Origin: CAISCU01 sp943361925
GTDB lineage: Bacteria; Bacteroidota; Bacteroidia; UKL13-3
Reading direction: 5' to 3'
Assembly (NCBI GenBank): GCA_943361925.1
Contig: CALRIT020000020.1
Location: 1 to 64,000 of the forward strand
DNA length: 64,000 nt
In this document: positions 8,033 to 15,416 of the stretch, in pieces
How the letters are laid out: every line of letters begins with the position of its first letter
Position numbering within the stretch: the first letter of the stretch is position 1
Notes under the pieces: generated by a model
Database searches by the model: none
What the model was told of the DNA's origin: nothing
Seen by the model: only the letters and a program-made list of their open reading frames with translations
Program-made: the position numbers and the translations under genes

Positions 8033-10141
8033 TTATTTCTTTGATACGTTTATACGCTTAAAGTTTAATAACAAAGAATTTCCTATTACAATCACATCAC
8101 TAAAGGCCATCGACAAGGCTCCTAACATAGGATGCATATAACCTGCAGCCGCTAACGGAATACACAATGCATTGTAAAAGAATGCCCAGAATAAGTTCTG
8201 TTTAATGGTTTTATAGGTTAATAAACTTAATTGATGTGCCTCCATCAAACTATTTAAATCACTTTTCATTAAAACCACTTGAGCTGCCTGACGGGCAATA
8301 TCATTTGCTTTACTAAATGATACTGAAACATTGGCTTCTGTCATGGCAGGTGCATCGTTAATGCCATCGCCAATCATACATAAATAACCAGCTTCTTTAT
8401 AATTTTTCAGCTTTTCTAGTTTTGTTTGTGGCATCAAATCTCCATAAGCCTCACCTTTCCAATTAATTGCACCAACTGTTTTATTTACTTTTTCTTGTTT
8501 ATCGCCACTTAAAATCACCGACTGAATTGCTTGTTTTTCTAGGTAATCAGACACTAATTCTGCATCCGGTTTCATTTCATCCAGTAAATTTAAACTGACT
8601 AATACCACTCCATTTTCTTGAAGTTCCAAATCAGATTCACTTCCACTTTTTCCAAAAAAATATTTCACTCCTTCAAAGTCAAATTGCATTCCTTTGCCCT
8701 TTACTTCAACAATGTTTTCAAGATTCAATGACTCTTTTAACCAATGTTTCTGGTTAATAACAAGTGATTTTGCAATGGGATGTGATGAATGTAGTTCAAT
8801 TTGATAAATCAGGTTTTGCAAGAATTCCAGTTGCTGAGGCTCTTTAACTTTAAGTTCTGAAAATTTGAAATTGCCTGTGCTCAATGTCCCGGTTTTATCA
8901 AAAATCCATGTTTTGGTTCTCGCTAAAATTTCAATGGTATCTCCTCCTTTTATAAGGATTCCTCTTTTAGCTGCTCTCCCTATTCCAACCATCACAGCTG
9001 TTGGAGTTGCTAGTCCCATGGCGCACGGACAAGATATCACCAACACAGCAACAGCTCTTAACATACTTTGTGCAGAACCTAAATCAAGTATAAAATATGA
9101 AACCAAAAATGTGAGTAATGAAATACCAATTACAACTGGAACAAATATCGCAGAAACCCTGTCGCCCAATTGTTGAATGGCAGGTTTATTCGATTGTGCT
9201 CTTTTTACCATTTCAATAATTTCAGCCAAAATGGTTTTCTTGTGTGATGTAGTAACCCTAACCTTTAATAAACCTTCAGTTAAAATAGTTCCACCAATAC
9301 ACATAGTTCCTGGCAATTTTTGTTGAGGAATGCTCTCTCCGCTAATCATACTTTCATCAACAAATCCTTCTCCTTCAATAATTTCTCCATCAATAGGAAT
9401 CTGGTCACCTTCATTTATTCTGATAAAATCACCTGGCCTTAAATCTTCTACAAATACTTCAGAAGCAATTTTACCAATCAATAATTTTGCTTTTTTAGGC
9501 TGCAATTTTGTTAATGATTCCAAAGCTTGTGTGGTTCTTTTCACCGACCTCTTTTCAAGAAAATTTCCGAATAAAACAAAGCAAATAATACTGGCACCGG
9601 TTTCATAAAACATATATTGGTGCATATCATGCGAACCCCAATAGTAAAATGTCCCAAACACACTGTAAAACAAGGCAGATGCAGCTCCAGTAAATATCAA
9701 AACATCCATGTTTGGAACTCCACTTTTAAGGCTGTAATAAGCACTTTTTCCAAAATAATACAGACCTAAAGAATAAACAGGAATTGATAAAACCAATTGA
9801 AAAATAGCATCATGAAGAAGCCAAAAATCGCTAATCATATGCAACATCAAAGGCAAAGTAAAAATGGCTGAGAAGACTAATTTTCCTTCAAGCGTATAAA
9901 AAAATTGTTCCTTATGATTTTCATTATCACCTTCTTTAATCACTTTATAACCTAGGTTTTCAATCCCACCAATAATAATTTCCGGAGCCAAACCTGCTAC
10001 ATTTTCAAATCGAACTTCACCACTTGCAAAGTTTACATCTACTTGTTGTAATCCTTGTTTTTCAAGGCTTTTCCTGACACTCATCGCACAATTGGTGCAT
10101 GTCATTCCTTCAACTTTCAACTCAGTTAATTCTGCATTCAT
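8033..10141 (-). CDS. copA: Copper-translocating P1B-type ATPase
   Basis: A 702-residue heavy-metal P-type ATPase, most likely exporting Cu(I) from the cytoplasm. In order: one N-terminal HMA domain with GMTCTNCAMS; four predicted membrane spans; the actuator loop with MISGESIP; the ion-site CPC in ISCPCAMGLATP; the phosphorylation site FDKTGTLS; the nucleotide-domain HP of SSHPIAKS; the hinge GDGINDAP; and two final membrane spans. CPC together with an N-terminal CxxC metal domain is the CopA (P1B-1) pattern. Length is near the family norm with a single HMA domain. No copper chaperone or CueR/CsoR regulator is adjacent. The flippase and CBS-like genes follow on the same strand. Confidence 0.93.
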   Translation of the reverse strand: MNAELTELKVEGMTCTNCAMSVRKSLEKQGLQQVDVNFASGEVRFENVAGLAPEIIIGGIENLGYKVIKEGDNENHKEQFFYTLEGKLVFSAIFTLPLMLHMISDFWLLHDAIFQLVLSIPVYSLGLYYFGKSAYYSLKSGVPNMDVLIFTGAASALFYSVFGTFYYWGSHDMHQYMFYETGASIICFVLFGNFLEKRSVKRTTQALESLTKLQPKKAKLLIGKIASEVFVEDLRPGDFIRINEGDQIPIDGEIIEGEGFVDESMISGESIPQQKLPGTMCIGGTILTEGLLKVRVTTSHKKTILAEIIEMVKRAQSNKPAIQQLGDRVSAIFVPVVIGISLLTFLVSYFILDLGSAQSMLRAVAVLVISCPCAMGLATPTAVMVGIGRAAKRGILIKGGDTIEILARTKTWIFDKTGTLSTGNFKFSELKVKEPQQLEFLQNLIYQIELHSSHPIAKSLVINQKHWLKESLNLENIVEVKGKGMQFDFEGVKYFFGKSGSESDLELQENGVVLVSLNLLDEMKPDAELVSDYLEKQAIQSVILSGDKQEKVNKTVGAINWKGEAYGDLMPQTKLEKLKNYKEAGYLCMIGDGINDAPAMTEANVSVSFSKANDIARQAAQVVLMKSDLNSLMEAHQLSLLTYKTIKQNLFWAFFYNALCIPLAAAGYMHPMLGALSMAFSDVIVIGNSLLLNFKRINVSKK

Positions 10142-10250
10142 ACCACGAATTTAAGGAGAAATCACCTAAGCAAGGAAAATGATTTACAGCAATAAAATCT
10201 TCATCAATTTTATAAATGAACAATCCAAATACTAAGAAAAATTTTTATTT

Positions 10251-10346
10251 GGGCGTTACCCCGCTTGAGGGCGGGGTCAGGCTATGCACTCCAATCTTTT
10301 TGCTCGTGCCTCACAAAAAGGATTTCCGCTCCTATCCTTAACGCAG
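10251..10346. repeat. Structured intergenic repeat with GCGTTA/TAACGC ends
   Basis: The element begins GGGCGTTACC and ends CCTTAACGC; GCGTTA (10253-10258) and TAACGC (10339-10344) are inverted repeats. Inside are a GC-rich hairpin (CCCCGC paired with GCGGGG) and an ATCTTTTTG/CAAAAAGGAT hairpin with one bulge. It is much more GC-rich than the flanks, has no coding potential, and lies between the ORF6N gene stop and copA. From memory, very similar sequences recur between genes of many Bacteroidota, but I cannot search for copies here. It may also end transcription of the ORF6N gene. Confidence 0.6.
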
Positions 10347-10371
10347 CATTCGTTGCAGTAAAAGTTCAATA

Positions 10372-11292
10372 TTAACAATCAGCATTTTTTTCCATTTTTA
10401 GTTTATACAAAACCTCTTCTACTAAATCATCCAAGCGTGAAAAAGCAAACCATTTCTTACCTAAATCTTTTAATGATGCTCCAAAATGATATAATTCCTT
10501 TTCATCAATAATTAAAAATCTATCGTGTGATTTTGTAAGTTTAGTGACTTGAATAGATGGATTTTGCAACTCATATTTTTTCAATGCCAGCAAAAATTCA
10601 TTATTGAGATTTGAAGTAAACAATTCTACCTTAACAGCTTTATTTCTATTATTTAGCATAATTAAAACCGATTCATCCAGGTAATTATCTATTAGAATTA
10701 TCGATGATTTGGCAGACTTAATTATTTTAGAAACCAAAATATAAGCATCAAAAATTTGCCCATCAAAAAACAATCCCTTAGCTGGAATTTGATTCTTATC
10801 TTCCAATGCATTGAATATTTTTTCAAACTTTATATCTGCCTCAATTTGTTTGGTTTCAACCATATTGAGTCTTTGATATAAGCCTGATTGGTCCTGAATT
10901 ATTTTTCTCATCTTTACAAATGCATCCATGATTTGAATACTAAGTTGTATTGCTGTTTCACTTTTTAAAACAGCAGATAACATTGCAACTCCTTGCTCAG
11001 TAAAGGCATAAGGTTTGTATTTTAGGTTTTCACCTCGTTTATATTTAGGGCTCGCTGATTCCGAAATGTTCAAGGTCACAATTTGTGACCTTGAACATTT
11101 CCAATACTCTTCATCTGTTAGTTGAAACCTAAATAATTCAGGAAATCGCATGAAATTTCGTTTTACAGCTTGATTTAAAACTTTGGTTTCAATGCCATAA
11201 ATCATGGCCAAATCTTTGTCAATCATAACTTGTTTCGACCTGATTGAATAAATTAGATTTTCTATTGAAATAATATTTTTATCCTTTTCCAC
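10372..11292 (-). CDS. ORF6N-domain DNA-binding protein with PLD-like C-terminus
   Basis: A 306-residue protein. Residues 8 to about 125 are an ORF6N (KilA-N-related) domain: DLAMIYGIETKVLNQAVKRN, RFPELFRFQLT and the hallmark YAFTEQGVAMLS. A helical linker follows, and residues about 175-290 resemble a phospholipase-D-like half domain: DNYLDESVL, then SHDRFLIIDEKELYHFGAS, which matches the HxRF(L/I)IID form found in RNA/DNA-binding PLD-like modules. The family is scattered through phages and bacterial genomes; the role is unproven, and transcription control or defence have both been proposed. No phage genes are nearby. The coding sequence contains a perfect 39-bp palindrome (11063-11101) just before the FTEQG motif. 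Confidence 0.8.
   Translation of the reverse strand: MEKDKNIISIENLIYSIRSKQVMIDKDLAMIYGIETKVLNQAVKRNFMRFPELFRFQLTDEEYWKCSRSQIVTLNISESASPKYKRGENLKYKPYAFTEQGVAMLSAVLKSETAIQLSIQIMDAFVKMRKIIQDQSGLYQRLNMVETKQIEADIKFEKIFNALEDKNQIPAKGLFFDGQIFDAYILVSKIIKSAKSSIILIDNYLDESVLIMLNNRNKAVKVELFTSNLNNEFLLALKKYELQNPSIQVTKLTKSHDRFLIIDEKELYHFGASLKDLGKKWFAFSRLDDLVEEVLYKLKMEKNADC
11063..11101. repeat. 39-bp perfect palindrome inside the ORF6N gene
   Basis: Two 19-bp perfectly complementary arms, 11063-11081 and 11083-11101, flank a single T at 11082. On the coding strand this region encodes the residues around KCSRSQIVTLNIS, a segment that varies between ORF6N family members. The arm core is TTCAAGGTCACAA. Confidence 0.9.
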
Positions 11293-11457
11293 CGCTTTTT
11301 TTCTGAAAACTAAATCATGAAACTTGAAGAGTCAATTTTCATAATAATTCCAAAACGATAAAATAGTAAGGTATTGATTTTTAAAAGGTTTATAAAGTAA
11401 TTAAATCTCTCAACATTTATAAATCACTACATTTTAAGGTTTACCTAAATTTGGGGC

Positions 11458-11491
11458 ACAAAAAAAGGGAACGATTAAATTCGTTCCCTTT
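11458..11491 (-). terminator. Terminator of tRNA-His
   Basis: AAAGGGAACGA (11464-11474) and its exact complement (11481-11491) form an 11-bp stem with a 6-base loop. On the reverse strand it is followed by seven T residues, immediately after the tRNA 3' end. Confidence 0.75.
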
Positions 11492-11492
11492 G

Positions 11493-11566
11493 GGTGGAAT
11501 ATGGGGCTCGAACCCACGACCTCCTGAACCACAATCAGGCGCTCTAACCAACTGAGCTAAAACCAC
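11493..11566 (-). tRNA. tRNA-His (anticodon GTG)
   Basis: The reverse strand folds as a cloverleaf: D arm GCTC/GAGC, anticodon stem CCTGA/TCAGG with loop TTGTGGT (anticodon GTG), T arm GTGGG TTCGAGC CCCAT. The base before position 1 is G and the discriminator is C, as expected for the His identity pair G-1:C73. The 3' CCA is not fully encoded. The acceptor stem is odd: 5' GTGGTTT faces 3' ATTCCAC, leaving two adjacent U-U oppositions at 5:68 and 6:67. It is the only tRNA gene seen in the window. Confidence 0.9.
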
Positions 11567-11661
11567 CGTGTTCCCTTTTGAGGACTGCAAATGTAGAAAA
11601 GAGAATAGATTTTGCCAAATACATTTTCTATTTTTTTCTTTCCAAGTTCGCAATCAAGCTA

Positions 11662-12405
11662 TTAGCGTAAATTTGCTTCTACCTGATCCCAGTTTAATAC
11701 ATTCCAAAATGCTGCTAAATAGTCTGCACGTTTGTTTTGGTACTTCAAATAATACGCATGTTCCCATACATCAATACCCAAAATTGGTTTTGCTTTTACT
11801 TCAGCATTTTCCATAATAGTATTATCTTGATTTGCAGTTGTAACAATTTTCAAAGTACCCATTTGGTTTACAACCCAAACCCATCCTGAGCCAAATAATC
11901 CCAATCCGGCTTTTTCAAATTCCTTTTTGAAATTCTCCATATTGCCAAAACTATTCTGAATCAAATTACTCATTTGAGCAGATGGTTTTGTACTTGTTTT
12001 TAATATACTCCAAAAGAAAGTATGATTCCAATGACCTCCTCCATGATTTCTAATCACATTTTTAACAGTATCTGGCATGCTGTTTAAATTTCGCAACATA
12101 TACTCCAAAGGAACATTTTTCAATTGAACTTCTTTATCCATAGCTTCGTTCAATTTATTGATATAGGCTTGGTGGTGTTTGGTATGGTGAATTTCCATAG
12201 TTTTAGCATCAAAATGAGGCTCTAAGGCATTATATGCATATCCCAAGGCCGGTAATTCATATTTACCATTCACAGGTTTTAATTCAGCTAAAGACTTTGC
12301 ACTTTCATTAGTAGCTGCAAAAATTTCAAGAGGATTACTTAATGCAACAGCTCCTAAAACTGCTGCTGATTTTAAAAAGTTTCTTCTATTTTTATTCGTT
12401 TCCAT
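11662..12405 (-). CDS. Fe/Mn superoxide dismutase with Tat signal peptide
   Basis: A 247-residue Fe/Mn-type superoxide dismutase, converting superoxide to peroxide and oxygen. The metal ligands are visible: His in MEIHHTKHHQAYI, His in GGHWNHTFFW, and Asp plus His in DVWEHAYYLKY. The first 30 residues carry a twin-arginine motif, NRRNFLKSA, and a hydrophobic stretch ending SNPLEIFAA, so the enzyme should be folded, loaded with metal and exported by the Tat system to the periplasm or beyond. The choice of Fe or Mn cannot be decided safely. It follows the HxlR gene by 40 bases on the same strand. Most cytoplasmic SODs are about 200 aa; the extra length is the leader. Confidence 0.92.
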   Translation of the reverse strand: METNKNRRNFLKSAAVLGAVALSNPLEIFAATNESAKSLAELKPVNGKYELPALGYAYNALEPHFDAKTMEIHHTKHHQAYINKLNEAMDKEVQLKNVPLEYMLRNLNSMPDTVKNVIRNHGGGHWNHTFFWSILKTSTKPSAQMSNLIQNSFGNMENFKKEFEKAGLGLFGSGWVWVVNQMGTLKIVTTANQDNTIMENAEVKAKPILGIDVWEHAYYLKYQNKRADYLAAFWNVLNWDQVEANLR

Positions 12406-12445
12406 AGTTTAAAAATACTGCTTTATTATCAATTTTTTGTAAAGG

Positions 12446-12838
12446 TTATTTTTGTTTTTTCATTTCCTTTTCAATGGTTCTGAAAACTCCCTCATTTTCT
12501 GCAAGATTCCTCCCCCATTTGGCAATCATTTCTACAACCGGAGTTAAACTTTTTCCAAAATCAGTTAATGAATATTCTACCTTCAATGGCACTTCCATAA
12601 ATACTTCCCGTTTTACCAATCCCGATTCTTCCAAAGCTTTTAATTGCAAACTCAACATCTTTTCAGTGATATCAGGAATTTGCTTTTTCAATTCAGAAAA
12701 CCTCATGGTTTTGTTTCTTAAATACCAAAGAATAACAGATTTCCATTTACCCCCAATATAACTCATGGTTACATCCAAGGCACAATGAAAAGTTTCTCCA
12801 TATAAATCAATAACAACTTCCTTATTCTGAATGATCAT
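12446..12838 (-). CDS. HxlR-family winged-helix regulator
   Basis: A 130-residue regulator with the HxlR core: IGGKWKSVILWYLRNKTMRF, then SELKKQIPDITEKMLS and LKALEESGLVKREVF, forming the winged helix. The HxlR family members act as dimers, often sensing electrophiles, oxidants or aldehydes. It is divergent from a NAD(P)-binding oxidoreductase gene with a 77-base gap holding an inverted repeat, a common HxlR arrangement in which the regulator controls the neighbour and itself. The superoxide dismutase gene downstream on the same strand may be in its transcript. The inducer is unknown. There is no visible truncation. Confidence 0.88.
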   Translation of the reverse strand: MIIQNKEVVIDLYGETFHCALDVTMSYIGGKWKSVILWYLRNKTMRFSELKKQIPDITEKMLSLQLKALEESGLVKREVFMEVPLKVEYSLTDFGKSLTPVVEMIAKWGRNLAENEGVFRTIEKEMKKQK

Positions 12839-12856
12839 TTTAAAAAAATTATAATA

Positions 12857-12872
12857 CTGTCAGAATTGACAG
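12857..12872. promoter_or_regulatory. Candidate HxlR operator
   Basis: CTGTCA (12857-12862) and TGACAG (12867-12872) form a perfect 6-4-6 inverted repeat in the 77-base gap between the divergent HxlR and oxidoreductase genes. Position and symmetry suit a dimeric winged-helix regulator; binding is inferred. Confidence 0.4.
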
Positions 12873-12915
12873 CTATTGCGAAGATAAAAACTAGATTCTA
12901 TATTGCACTGTAAAA

Positions 12916-13581
12916 ATGATAGTAACTATGAAAAAAATAGGAGTTTTAGGAACAGGAATAGTTGGGAAAACTATTGCCAACAAATTGCTTCAATTAGGTT
13001 ATGAAGTAAAAATGGGAAGTCGCACATCAAACAATGAAAAGGCATTAAACTGGCTTAATACTGCCGGTCCTAATGCTCAAATCGGGACTTTCGAGGAAGT
13101 AGCCATTCAATCTGATATCCTATTTAATTGTACAAAAGGTGAATCTGCAGAAGAAGCAATTCGATTAGCAGGTATTGAAAACTTAAAGTCTAAAATAATA
13201 ATTGATTTAAGTAATCCACTTGATTTTTCTAATGGAATGCCTCCAACTTTAATTCCTCAATATGCAAATTCATGGTCGATGGGAGAAGCAATTCAGCAAT
13301 TATGTCTAGAAACTTTTGTTGTTAAAACCTTAAATATGGTTAACTGCGAAGTGATGGTAAATGCAGCTTTAGCGGGAGATAATGCCAGTATGTTTATTTG
13401 TGGAAATGATGCTGAATCCAAATTAATTGTATCAAAATTATTAGAGGAATTTGGCTGGAATGATATCATTGATTTGGGAGATATCGGTGCTTCTAGAGGA
13501 ATGGAAATGTTACTTCCAATCTGGTTACGACTTTGGAAAGCAACGGGTACAGGACATTTAGCTTTTAAAATTGTGAGGTAA
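12916..13581 (+). CDS. NAD(P)-binding oxidoreductase (F420-dependent NADP reductase-like)
   Basis: A 221-residue Rossmann protein starting KKIGVLGTGIVGKTIANKL, the GxGxxG nucleotide motif, followed by MGSRTS, where Arg/Ser after the second strand suggests NADP(H). It resembles the N-terminal domain of coenzyme F420-dependent NADP reductase and related 'NADPH-dependent F420 reductase' annotations; Bacteroidota generally do not make F420, so the true cofactor partner is probably different. Residues 90-110 (IIIDLSNPLDFSNGMPP) are also typical. Start could be the ATG at 12916 or the one at 12928, which gives MKKIGVLG. Divergent from the HxlR gene, presumably its target. Confidence 0.75.
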   Translation: MIVTMKKIGVLGTGIVGKTIANKLLQLGYEVKMGSRTSNNEKALNWLNTAGPNAQIGTFEEVAIQSDILFNCTKGESAEEAIRLAGIENLKSKIIIDLSNPLDFSNGMPPTLIPQYANSWSMGEAIQQLCLETFVVKTLNMVNCEVMVNAALAGDNASMFICGNDAESKLIVSKLLEEFGWNDIIDLGDIGASRGMEMLLPIWLRLWKATGTGHLAFKIVR

Positions 13582-13878
13582 TTATTCACCAAAAGCCTCT
13601 CTTAATTCATTGAAGAGAAGTCCACTACCACCACCAAAATGCTGAATTACTTTTGTTGATGGAAAATTCTCCTTTACAAAATTTCGGAGCATTAACTCAC
13701 TTTTGGATTCAACACCACCTCCAATCAACAATAAGTCTATTGAATTCACTTTTAGAAAATCCATTGCTTCTTGGTCTGTTAAACAACCAATGGCATGGTA
13801 ATCATCCATTTCGTTGATTAACTTCAATACTGTTTGCATAATCTGAGTATGCCTTCCAATGACTAAAATTTGTTTCAT
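13582..13878 (-). CDS. Small unknown protein, receiver-like fold
   Basis: A 98-residue protein I do not recognise. It starts MKQILVIGRHTQIMQTVLKL and alternates hydrophobic strands (ILVIG, HAIGCL, IDLLLIGGG, STKVIQHFG) with amphipathic helices, the pattern of a CheY-like or Rossmann-like half fold. The canonical receiver acidic triad and phospho-acceptor Asp are not evident: the third strand is IDLLLIGGGVES, with Gly where Asp would sit. The gene ends directly at the stop of the convergent oxidoreductase and starts directly after the yceI terminator, so it needs read-through or its own promoter. Function is unknown. Confidence 0.6.
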   Translation of the reverse strand: MKQILVIGRHTQIMQTVLKLINEMDDYHAIGCLTDQEAMDFLKVNSIDLLLIGGGVESKSELMLRNFVKENFPSTKVIQHFGGGSGLLFNELREAFGE

Positions 13879-13912
13879 AAAAAAATCCCGGCCATTGGCC
13901 GGGATTATATTT
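13879..13912 (-). terminator. Terminator after the YceI gene
   Basis: AATCCCGGCC (13884-13893) and GGCCGGGATT (13897-13906) form a 10-bp GC-rich stem with a 3-base loop. On the reverse strand it follows the YceI stop codon and is followed by a T-run that abuts the ATG of the next gene. Confidence 0.8.
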
Positions 13913-13913
13913 T

Positions 13914-14447
13914 TTAAGCTACTTTAACTAACTGAATTTCTGCTGCTAATTTCACATCTTCACTTACCAAAACACCACCTGTTTCCAATGCGGCATTCCA
14001 TGTTAAACCAAACTCTTTACGGTTGATTTTACCTGTGATGCTAAATCCTGCTTTTTGATTTCCCCATGGATCTTTGTTGATACCACCAAATTCAACATCT
14101 AAACTAACTGAATTGGTTACTTCACCAATTGTTAAATCACCATTTAAAACATAGTTCTCATCATCTTTTTTAGTCATTGATGTAGAAACAAATTTTAATT
14201 CAGGATTTTTTTCAGCATCAAAGAAATCAGCTGATTTCAAATGACCATCTCTTTGCTCATTACCTGTATTGATACTGGCAATTTGTGCAGCAAATGAAAC
14301 TTTTGCTGAACTGAAATCTTCTGCTTCAGTTTCTGCATCTACCGAAAATTGACCAAATGTACCTGTTACATTTGTCATCATCATGTGTTTTACTTTGAAA
14401 CTAATTTCGCTGTGTGTTGGGTCTGCAACCCATTTAATTGAACTCAT
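13914..14447 (-). CDS. YceI-family lipid-binding protein
   Basis: A 177-residue YceI-family protein, a lipocalin-like barrel that binds polyisoprenoids or other amphiphiles in relatives. The family pattern is clear: WVADPTHSEISFKVKHMMMT at the N-terminus, SINTGNEQRDGHLKSADFF, NPELKFVST, GDLTIGEVTNSVSL and GKINRKEFGLTWN. Unlike E. coli YceI there is no signal peptide, so it should be cytoplasmic. It lies 23 bases after the pirin gene on the same strand and ends at a strong terminator, which points to a pirin-yceI transcript. YceI proteins often accompany oxidative-stress genes, consistent with the neighbourhood. Confidence 0.9.
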   Translation of the reverse strand: MSSIKWVADPTHSEISFKVKHMMMTNVTGTFGQFSVDAETEAEDFSSAKVSFAAQIASINTGNEQRDGHLKSADFFDAEKNPELKFVSTSMTKKDDENYVLNGDLTIGEVTNSVSLDVEFGGINKDPWGNQKAGFSITGKINRKEFGLTWNAALETGGVLVSEDVKLAAEIQLVKVA

Positions 14448-14470
14448 ATCTTTTTATTTTTTAAAAGTGA

Positions 14471-15352
14471 TTAAACATTCATTGGAACTTCCATCAACAA
14501 TACTTCAGAATCTTCATTAAACTTGAATTCAATTGATTTAGAGTTCCAAACACCAAACCCATCTCTATTGTTTAACAATTGTCCGTTTACCTCCAATTTT
14601 CCTGATAAAACAAATACATAAACACCATTACCATCCTTTTTAAATGTATAATTAGTTGTTTTGTTTTTTTCGAATTTTCCCAAATGAAACCAAGCATCTT
14701 GGTGTATCCAAACGCCTTCATCATCTGCACTTGGAGAAAGTATTTGTTGAAAACGATTTTGTCTGTCTTCCTGATTTAAAGTAATCTGATCATATCTTGG
14801 AGTAACATCTCTTTTATTTGGAAATACCCAAATCTGCAAAAACTTCACCAAGTTATTTTTATTACGATTGAATTCTGAATGATAAATACCTGTTCCGGCA
14901 CTCATCACCTGAATATCACCATTTTTAATAACCTGCGTATTTCCCATGCTGTCTTTGTGTTCCAAATCACCTTCTAAAGGAATCGAAATGATTTCCATAT
15001 TATCATGAGGATGAGTTCCAAAACCCATTCCTGATGCGACTGTATCATCATTTAAAACCCTTAATACACCAAAATGCATGCGATCGGGATTATAGTAATT
15101 CGCAAAACTAAATGTGTGTTTAGATTGCAACCAACCGTGATTGGCATCTCCTCTGCTATTTGCAGGATGAAAAACAGAATTTTCCATAATATTTGATTTT
15201 GTATTTGGTAAATGATTGAATCCAACAATATCCAATGGTTTTAATTCATCAATATTGTTGCTAAATAAATCAGATTTAGATGAACTACTAACAAATAAAC
15301 TTGTTCCCAATAGTCCTTTCCTAATAAAATCTTTTCTATCCATAACTTTCAA
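14471..15352 (-). CDS. Pirin-family cupin protein
   Basis: A 293-residue pirin. The metal-binding N-cupin is visible: GTHPHDNMEIISIPL supplies two His and a Glu, and GTGIYHSEFN the third His. Some pirins are quercetin 2,3-dioxygenases, others act as redox-sensitive regulators; sequence does not choose. The N-terminus is about 55 residues longer than usual and reads DRKDFIRKGLLGTSLF, which resembles a Tat leader but has RK in place of RR and a Ser-rich weak hydrophobic core, so export is uncertain. An alternative start is the ATG at 15343. A Crp-like regulator lies upstream and YceI downstream, all on one strand. Confidence 0.87.
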   Translation of the reverse strand: MKVMDRKDFIRKGLLGTSLFVSSSSKSDLFSNNIDELKPLDIVGFNHLPNTKSNIMENSVFHPANSRGDANHGWLQSKHTFSFANYYNPDRMHFGVLRVLNDDTVASGMGFGTHPHDNMEIISIPLEGDLEHKDSMGNTQVIKNGDIQVMSAGTGIYHSEFNRNKNNLVKFLQIWVFPNKRDVTPRYDQITLNQEDRQNRFQQILSPSADDEGVWIHQDAWFHLGKFEKNKTTNYTFKKDGNGVYVFVLSGKLEVNGQLLNNRDGFGVWNSKSIEFKFNEDSEVLLMEVPMNV

Positions 15353-15416
15353 TTACGGTACAAAGTTCCGTCAGGTAAGCACTCAAAAAAAATAACCTAG
15401 ATTAAGAAATTCAGCT

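Noticed and set aside
7944..8141. Plus-strand open frames over copA and other genes (for example 8865-9176, 9330-9608, 43757-44038)
   Set aside because: They lie antisense to well-supported genes, have no family motifs or promoter-like sequence, and their codon content mirrors the gene on the other strand.
11483..11578. GTTCCCTTT direct repeats on both sides of tRNA-His as an insertion footprint
   Set aside because: The left copy is an arm of the tRNA terminator, and the repeats are only nine bases; no integrase or attachment-site evidence accompanies them.
11441..11653. 70-residue open frame across the tRNA-His gene
   Set aside because: It contains the translated tRNA (APDCGSGGRGFEPHIPP), a common false protein.
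13582..13878. Response-regulator receiver domain
   Set aside because: The fold pattern is similar, but the phospho-acceptor Asp and acidic pocket are not in place, so I left it as unknown.
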